The notes below the pieces were generated by a model that searched no databases, had not been told where the DNA came from, and was given only the letters and a program-made list of their open reading frames with translations. From contig BFEA01000202.1 in assembly GCA_003427395.1 (NCBI GenBank), positions 1,243,742 to 1,269,579 on the forward strand: 25,838 nucleotides of DNA. The letters are read 5' to 3'. Below, one piece after another: positions 19,369 to 25,838 of this stretch; within the stretch, counting starts at the first letter, position 1, and each line of letters begins with the position of its first letter. This DNA comes from Chara braunii. Lineage: Eukaryota; Streptophyta; Charophyceae; Charales; Characeae. Made by a program: the position numbers and the translations under genes.

Positions 19369-20019
19369 TCAACATCTTCCTATCCCAATTAAACTGAGGT
19401 TGCGCATGCCTAGTAGCATATCGAAGCACAAGTGGTTAACGGGGACCCCCACTTTTCGGCCCTGGGTAACGATGAATGATCCTGAAATTAGGGTTTCGGG
19501 GTCAAATTTTGTGTTTTTTTGGATTTTTTTTTTTATATGTCTCACTTCCCCTCCTCCATAAGAGAAGGAACAGACCACGTCCTTGACATAGTCTTTAACT
19601 ACCATTTGGTACTTGTTGGCTAGCGTAGAAGCTACAGTTCTGCTAAGCCGCTGCACTTGGTCCCCTAAGCGCAGTCTATCCACACAAGCACGACTAATGA
19701 AGTTTCATGTAGAGCCTATGTCTGCGAAGGCGCCAACTTTGCGGCCACCTACATCAACCTCTACCACGAAATGCTCACCCTTTGGACCTCTACTGATCAT
19801 CGCCCAAGAGTCTCTGGGATCCTTCCCTGACCACTCAATCTCTAACTCTTCTAGGGCCTCAGACACATCCCTCGAACAAAGCGTCGGTGGGTCTAAATGT
19901 GTCTGCGGGGCAATACGTGGGTCACTAGCCCTGGCCAACGCCTGAAGTGGGGAAGGCAACGTTACCACTTCAACGCGGGTAAGCGCGGCTAAAACTCCTA
20001 CTGGCCCGAGGTGTTTCCC
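19369..20019 (-). pseudogene. Element 2, start of pol and protease
   Basis: The pol frame opens at the GGGAAAC heptamer (20019) with GKHLGPVGV and runs to a retropepsin: VGGRKVGAFADIGST, then a TGA (19707-19705) where element 1 has an Arg CGA, then NFISRACVDRLRL. The part missing in element 1 continues to 19369, including the terminal FDMLLGM typical of gypsy proteases. Another shift near 19405 leads into an NWDRKMLIHKLPNG-like stretch. The active-site triplet is Asp-Ile-Gly as in element 1, rather than Asp-Ser/Thr-Gly. Confidence 0.85.
19998..20019 (-). promoter_or_regulatory. Candidate programmed -1 frameshift site of element 2
   Basis: GGGAAAC (20019-20013) lies in the gag phase CAG-GGA-AAC. 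The gag stop TAG lies four codons after AAC, at 20000-19998. The pol frame is exactly -1. The zinc knuckle frame (20150) is open to the heptamer, and the pol frame is open beyond it to 19707. A downstream hairpin is less clear than in element 1. Confidence 0.75.
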
Positions 20020-21936
20020 TGCGAAGTGCTCGCAGAAGCACCACCAGGGTTCGAAGATAGTCCCACCACCGTTGGAGAGGCTACCCTCGTTAGGACTTTC
20101 TTGCCTCGGCACGTTCGGGACGTGTGGCCATAGTTGCCACAATTCATGCACATGCCCCTATCGACTCAGTTCCTCCACACCTCATACTCTAAACCAAGTT
20201 TCACCCAAGCGGTGCGTGCCTTGGTCGCCCTGACCCGTGGACCGACCTACCTTCTTCTTCCCGGTCCCCCTAGCCTTTTCTTTGATGGGTGCCACGACTC
20301 CCCCATCTGAAGTCTCGTTGGCCCCATCGTGCTCTAACTCCTCCCCAAGGTCGGGGAAGTCGTCAATTTTTTCGCCTGACCATCATGGTCAACGAACATT
20401 AGTTGACCTTTCTTCTTCCAGTCCTGGGTAGTCTCTTCTTCCTACCATCTCCCTCACTCTGATGCGCAGATCCCAACTTTGCCTCTATGTCTAAGGCCTT
20501 CTTGCTGAAGGAGGCGAAGTTGTGTTGTTCGACATAGGCTTCATCTACCAGCTTTGTCCTAACCTCTGAAGGTAGACATCTAAGGTAATCTGTAAGGAGT
20601 ACCTGCTGGTCATAGCGCACACCAGGTACCACAAGCCGACGTTCTACGATATCCGTGAGCTCTCTAACATTCTTGTACCTTGTGGCACAAAGATTGTTGA
20701 TCGCATCTGTGGCTTTTTGGCCCCCTTGTGGGTCATGCCACCTATTACACACGGACCGTACTAACTCTTCCAATGTCTGGGTCTGGGCCCAGGCATCGAA
20801 GTTCTGACCGTAGCCCAACTGCTGCACTAGGCCATTCAACCAACGGGTTGCTGATCCCTCTAGAAAGGAGGCAGGCACTACAACTTCTTGGTCCGGCCTG
20901 GTAAGCTTGTGCCTCACATAGGTAGGCACCGTCCTTACCTAGGTGTCTAAGTCCTCATCCTTCTTCCTGTCGCCGGAGAAGGGCTTAGAACTCACCAAGG
21001 GTATTTTGGGCATCCACTGCATAGGCTGCATTGGCCTAGGGGCTTGCTGCAGTGGCTGCATAGCCACCGAAACAGGTTGCTGCACACTAACCTGGGCCTG
21101 GCTTGACAGTTGGACTGTAGTAAGCACTGTCGTTGATGGTACGACTGAGACTCTAAGGACCGAACCACTAGTCACCACATAACCACCTGGAGGGGGCATG
21201 CCAAACATAGGTGAGAATGAAGGCCCTACCGGCAACGGCATCACTGATGGACCCACACCCAAAGGGGGAGCTACAACAAACTAAGGCTGCCTCATCACTG
21301 GACGAGGAGCCTGTAGTGCAGCTATAATTCGTTTCTGGCCTGCCACTAGTTCATCCAACACTTCCTGCTGAACAACCTGCATCTCAGCCACACACAGGAG
21401 CGAATTCCGCAGTGCTTGCATAGCGGGGTCTAATGTGGACGCGTCTAGTGCTTCTAGCTTGCCTAGCTCCTGCAATCTACTACCTAGTCTAGCTTTCCTC
21501 ATTATAGCTCTTCTTTTCCTCTCTGCTGCTTCATCCAACTGCCGCTGCAACTCATCCTGAAGTTCTTCTGCTTGGAGGATCTCATAATCCTCCGACATGA
21601 GTTGAGCCTGCTGGCTGACTTGCAAGCCAGCACTCTGGCTAATGGAAACCCGAGAACCACTCTCACTAACTCCTGACGAAGTGGCCTGTGAAGAGGCCTC
21701 GACATGATAGAGGAAGTAGCCATGGTCGTACCGATGCTAGCTGAAATCCTAGACCTGGCACTGTCCCCAACCACCCTCGCTCTTCTTGCCGTTGTTCTCT
21801 CTCTAGCCTCTTTCCGCAGTCTCCTCTCGTCTCCTGGACCTAACTCTAGGAAAGTCAAAGGTCGACTGAGAGCAGTTCTATGAGTAGTCGTACGGTCATC
21901 CACTAACAACTCCTCACTAGTGCTTGCATCATCCAT
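19998..21936 (-). pseudogene. Element 2, gag
   Basis: It starts at ATG 21936-21934 (MDDASTSEELLVDDR), then GPGDERRLRKEARER as in element 1. A shift near 21705 leads to a Ser-rich stretch and a coiled coil (LQDELQRQLDEAAERKRRA) in the frame 21625-20399. That frame has TAG at 21283-21281, FSGDRKKDEDLDT, TAG at 20941-20939 (Trp in element 1), then SATRWLNGLV and VPGVRYDQQVLLTDYLRCLP. After one more shift comes the knuckle CMNCGNYGHTSRTC (20150-20109) and the gag end at 20000-19998. The gag core, knuckle and order match the Ty3/gypsy family. Confidence 0.88.
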
Positions 21937-23208
21937 GAGCTACAATGCGTATGATCTAAACTAGAATCCACACTGAATCCTACCTCAGCATGACACACAA
22001 CCGATTATGATACACAACTAACTTCGGTCGGCCTGGACAGAAACAGTTAGGTAGTTAGGTGTCAGCCAGTGTCAGATCCTACAGGGAATATTAATTCTAT
22101 TTTTAGATTACTCTAATACAGATTGCAATGCAGCAAAGAATATTCTACTCTATCTGCAACTGTCTGTCAGTTGTCAATCAAGTCTGTAACAACTAAGTAA
22201 TCAAAAATAAAAATAATGCTCCCTGCAGAGATGTATGTTGAATGGTTGTTTATCTAATTAATCCCACGACGAAACAGTTGTCGGAATCTAACCCTTTCCT
22301 TGTATCCCTCTTGAGTAGTCACTTTGTGTCGACGTTCCTAGCCATCTGGTTGAGCAGCGTGTCTAAAGGTGTGCAATCCGGCCCACCCCTGTGCCCCAAG
22401 TCAACGCCGAACTTGCCAGCCCCTACACATTATTTATCCTCGCATGCACTGGTTTGATCTGGTTGATCAAGAGGCATTTAAGGAGATCCGTCGTAACTCC
22501 TAAGGAATTATTTAACGTCGCAGACAGGACGACGATCACAGCCAGAATCAACACCGAGTCCCGACCAGAAATATTTAAAGACGGTCTGGTAAGCGTCTGT
22601 TCAAAGGGCTGGCATGTCCTTCATGACTTCTATTGCGCAGCAGCAGTACCAAGGACTTGCGGCAAAGCATGCGTGTACTAGTCCCAGTGGGTTGGCATGG
22701 TGACTGTGACCCGAGTGCTTCGTCCAGGGCCCTTCAGAGGCATCGCCCGTCTCCCACCAGCTTGCTGCCCAGGAAGAATGTCGACTCTCAAGGTTGAGCG
22801 CTCGCGACACCTCACATTGAGAGGACTCTTAAGACAGAACTCACTTCCTCACGGTAAGAAGCAATGAAGAGGGTAGATAAGGAAGGAAGCAACGTACCTC
22901 ATAATGTTGCCCCTAACCACATATTTCTCACCGACAACCTGATGTGCATTTATGATGACCGGTCTTTGCCTCGGCACAACCAACAGCAGAATGTAGTTCC
23001 ACCTCGGCTTAAATGTCACATCAGCGAGCTCTCCTCATCCAGCGTACAGCCCTAATGTCACAACATAGCTTCCTGGCACGCCCACACGACCCTAGGCCGC
23101 CTTGCGTTCAACGCCCAAGCCTTATCACTGCCCCACACCTCATGCGAAGCACCGAACAACTTTGCGAAGAACCAATGAGCGCAGTTCGAACCAGCTCCGA
23201 TACCAAAT
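21937..23208 (-). other. Element 2, untranslated leader and primer site
   Basis: This 1.27-kb leader has nearly the same length as that of element 1 and shares several blocks with it (about 22200-22220, 22470-22550 and 22670-22935). No supported ORF is present. On the minus strand TGGTATCGGAGCTGG (23205-23191) starts three bases after the LTR and is the primer-binding site. Confidence 0.75.
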
Positions 23209-24152
23209 TGCAAGGAAAATGAACAGAAGCGAGATGACAATATTCAGATTGCACAATCACATTGAAAGCCAGATCGTAACACAGTGTTCAGGAAGCAGCA
23301 TTGCACCAATATAGCACCAATGGAGAATCGTAGCGCTGAAAGTCAATGTCAATGAGAGCTTGCTCTTGCCACCACCGACATATGTATCCAGTCTCTATCT
23401 CTCTACTTGGCGCTTGGCGCCCAGCCTACTCCCTACACAGCTACTACTAGCCTACTAATTGACAATGCAACTGTTGACGTCAGCAGCACCCGAAGTACTT
23501 GAAGATGTCGCCCATGCAGAACCATCGCCAATACCAGGTATGTGCCCTCACATCATCATCATCATCATCATCCTTCTCTCTCCCCCTTGACTCTCTCCCA
23601 CGTCTCCCTTTGTTGTACACCCGAAGACCACCCCTGCGCCTCACTATACATCCAAGCCCTGCCAGCTATGGAGGCTGGGCTATGGCGCTGCCCTCAGTAG
23701 CGCCCTGCTCCCTGCACGACCGCACGTGTCTGCACCTCGCTGCTCAGCGCTAGCAGCAGCCCACGAGCTTCAGCTCTAGCAGCGCTGCCGCCAGCATGCG
23801 AGTGCCCGAATGCCTAGCCAGGAAGCGAGCTCTTTCCTATATGGAAAGAGCCTGCCTCATTCGGCAGCCTGTCTGGACTGGCCTGGGCCCAGAAGCTTCC
23901 GGTAGGCCCCAAGATCCTGCGCCTCTGGTACAGCTACTCGGCCTCATTCGGTTGGGCTCTCCAACTATCTGTGTATGAGGCTGCGAATCTCGCCCAGGGC
24001 CTGTGCTTTTGGAAAGGCCTAGAAGGCCTGGGAATTTCCACGCTGCTCGGCCTGTGTTTTCCTTCAACCAACTGGTGCGACGAAACTGCCTGGACCCCAA
24101 ATACGAAATGGACAGCAAGGGCCTCTCGTAATTTGTTTGGCCCGCCTTCACT
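23209..24152 (-). repeat. Element 2, 5' LTR, interrupted
   Basis: This matches 15300-16180. It carries about 55 extra bases near 23283-23336 and about 12 near 23524-23535 relative to the 3' LTR, and a (CAT)n tract at 23551-23572. The match stops at 24152 inside the CCCGCCTTCACTT motif, where element 3 begins. The outer 60 or so bases are missing from the window. Confidence 0.92.
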
Positions 24153-25079
24153 TGCGAGGCCAATGCCTCTATGAGCCCCCTTGTGGCCCCATTCTGAAGC
24201 AAGTCGGCCGCCCTAAGTGAAGGCAGGCTCGACGAGGCCCTCAGGGCCCCATTTTGGTCACCACGCAACTCAAGGAAATTCAGGCAGTTGCGCAGCGCCA
24301 GTTGGTTGAGAGAACCCAGGCCCTGGGCCGCCTGTGTGAATGTATGGAAAGCAGGCCCTGGGCTGGATACGTGTACTGGGCCGAACACAGGCCAAAGGCA
24401 GTTGGACGCATGCAACCACCTCAGGCCCAAGGCTTGTTCTCGATCGTGACTGGGCCTCGGGCTACAGGGGCCTACTGGAAGCTTCCTGGGACTTGACGCA
24501 GGCAGGCCACTTCGATATAGCAAAGGGCCTGCCTCCACATTCGTCATTCGGGTGCTGGCTGCATGCTGCGCAAGCGCTGCTGCTGCGCTAATTGCTGGCT
24601 GGCGCCTACGCGCTCACGGGCGAGCAGGGAAGGAGCAGGCAGCCATAGCCGAGCTGCGCTGCTCTAAGCTGGGTGTGGCGCAGGGTGGTCCTTGGGTGCA
24701 AGTGGCATCTGTGTGTTGAGGAATGAGGTTGTGAGTAAGGCGAGAGGCATACCTGGTGCTGGAAGCGTGCGACATTGGTCGCTATATGCTCGTACTTCGG
24801 GAGAGTTGTTGTCGTCAACTTCGGCATTGTAGTATAGGCTAGATAGGATCTGACACATGTAGTCTGAGCGCCGAGCGCCAGATAGGATATCAACTCTGGT
24901 TCTTCGTTGATGATGATGATGGGACTATTTCAGCATTGTCAATTATGAACTCTTGGTGTGTTCTTATTTGGTGAAACTCGTGATGCAATTCTTCTGTTGG
25001 TTCGAGGTCACGACTATCTGGACTCATATGTATGATGTTGTTTGATTGCTGAAGTTTGCTATTGCTCATCTTCCTTGCA
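24153..25079 (+). repeat. Element 3, 5' LTR
   Basis: It begins TGCGAGG, as do the LTRs of element 2 on their own strand, and ends CTTCCTTGCA. The U3 contains GGCC-rich sequence and the reversed CCCTAAGTGAAGG hairpin motif at 24206-24228. The flanking pentamer on the left is TCACT, inside the LTR of element 2. Confidence 0.85.
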
Positions 25080-25082
25080 ATT

Positions 25083-25097
25083 TGGTATCGGAGTTGT
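25083..25097 (+). other. Element 3, primer-binding site
   Basis: TGGTATCGGAGTTGT lies three bases after the LTR terminal CA. It shares TGGTATCGGAG with LTR0 and element 2. It sets the plus orientation. Confidence 0.75.
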
Positions 25098-25241
25098 GGT
25101 ACGATTGCGCTCATTTGGCGCTTGTCTTTTGCCTGGTATGGTACATACATGCGGTCTGCTTGGCGAGTTTGGCCGTAAGTGATGTGTAGTGAGGAGGGCG
25201 GAGACGAGTGGTTGGCGACCCAGGAGGTGAGAGGATCGCCA

Positions 25242-25319
25242 GGAAGGCTACGTGGGGTAATGTGCGATTGATGCTGAGGTGGAAGGCTGCGTGGGGTAAT
25301 GTGCGATTGATGCTGAGGT
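25242..25319. repeat. 39-bp tandem duplication in the leader of element 3
   Basis: A unit starting GGAAGGCT at 25242 is repeated at 25281 with one difference (CTAC versus CTGC). Two full copies are present. I found no equivalent in the leaders of elements 1 and 2. Confidence 0.9.
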
Positions 25320-25633
25320 GGAACAGCGAGATAATGTTGGTTGTGCCGATGCAGTGACTAGTCATCGCAATCGCCATCAGGTCATCTGGTGAGATTATCT
25401 TTGTGGTTGGGGGCAGCTATTTGAAGTACGTTGCTCTTAACCTTACCTACCCTCTTCGACACTTCTTACCGTGAGGTTGTGTGTTCCTTCTTGAGAGTCC
25501 TCTCATTGTGAGGTGTCGAGTGCGCTCAACCTTGAGATTCGGCAATGTTCATGTGGAGCATCTGGGAGAAGATGGGCGGAGCTTTCTGAGGGGCCCTGGA
25601 CGAAGCACTGGGTCATGGTCACCATGCCAACCA

Positions 25634-25777
25634 GTGTTGTCACGCGGGGATCCCCGGGGTTCCAAGCCGGGGTGGGGGTTTCACCCCCGCACCCCTACCG
25701 CGGGGATCCTCGACCCCCGGCCCCTCCAAATGACCCCCGCACGTGCCCCACCCCCGCACCACCGTCCCCCGCCCCAC

Positions 25778-25838
<61 letters not shown>
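25634..25838. other. C-rich sequence and terminal poly-C run
   Basis: Homology to the leader stops abruptly. The sequence becomes C-rich with CGCGGGGATCC twice (near 25646 and 25700) and recurrent ACCCCCGC words, and ends with 60 uninterrupted C (25779-25838). No gene is present. It could be a real C-rich satellite or a contig-end artefact. Confidence 0.7.

Larger units (their letters stand above)
15300..24152 (-). mobile_element. Element 2: Ty3/gypsy chromovirus-like LTR retrotransposon, defective
   Basis: This has the same architecture and family as element 1 but carries the protease C-terminal part and the whole integrase that element 1 has lost. It is bounded by a 3' LTR at 15300-16240 and a 5' LTR starting at 23209, which is interrupted at 24152 by element 3. 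The remaining 60 or so bases of the 5' LTR are not seen and would lie beyond the window. Numerous stops and single-base shifts show it is dead. The left flanking pentamer is TTAGG; the partner duplication is out of view. Confidence 0.92.
24153..25633 (+). mobile_element. Element 3: 5' LTR, primer site and leader of a plus-strand LTR element, truncated
   Basis: The LTR at 24153-25079 is followed by a primer site and a leader whose last part (about 25395-25633) is the reverse complement of the leader blocks at 22680-22935 and 13580-13840. Orientation is opposite to elements 1 and 2. Similarity is lost at 25633, before gag would begin. The rest is absent or beyond the window. Confidence 0.85.

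Noticed and set aside
23837-24547. A 236-codon minus-strand frame
   Set aside because: It spans the junction between the LTR of element 2 and the LTR of element 3, so it is a chance fusion of two GGCC-rich repeats.
1-25838. Host gene, defence system or novel enzyme cluster
   Set aside because: Every recognisable coding segment on either strand belongs to a LINE or a Ty3/gypsy element.

Overview
This window reads as heterochromatin-like eukaryotic DNA made almost entirely of decayed retrotransposons. I found no intact host gene, no tRNA or rRNA gene and no bacterial feature. The best guess is a plant or green streptophyte genome. Reasons: a LINE with an APE-type endonuclease, a reverse transcriptase and a terminal CCHC-type zinc finger as in plant LINEs; Ty3/gypsy elements with a C-terminal chromodomain-like tail; and primer-binding sites close to TGGTATCAGAGC. 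A charophyte alga such as Chara would fit, but I cannot prove it from this window.

Layout. (1) Positions 1-5342, minus strand: a LINE whose 3' end runs off the window, with a broken ORF1 and a broken ORF2. (2) 5343-6563, plus strand: a lone LTR (here LTR0) abutting the LINE 5' end, with a primer-binding site at 6566, then a TGAT microsatellite and AT-rich sequence to 6967. (3) 6968-15216, minus strand: Ty3/gypsy element 1, with both LTRs, a long leader, gag, protease, RT, RNase H, an integrase remnant and a chromodomain-like tail. It has lost about 0.3 kb of protease and about 0.5 kb of integrase. (4) 15217-15299: AT-rich spacer. (5) 15300-24152, minus strand: related Ty3/gypsy element 2, more complete, with an integrase D,D-35-E triad, but full of stops and frameshifts. 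(6) 24153-25633, plus strand: the LTR, primer-binding site and leader of element 3, which is inserted inside the 5' LTR of element 2. (7) 25634-25838: C-rich sequence ending in 60 consecutive C at the window edge.

The main biological signal comes from comparing elements 1 and 2. In both, gag ends just after a GGGAAAC heptamer in the phase required for -1 ribosomal slippage, and the protease frame is exactly -1 to gag. This suggests that the family makes Gag-Pol by programmed -1 frameshifting. Both also share an unusual Asp-Ile-Gly at the retropepsin active site, encoded by different Ile codons. The other observations concern decay: nonsense mutations mostly of C-to-T/G-to-A type, lost catalytic residues, deletions and nested insertion.
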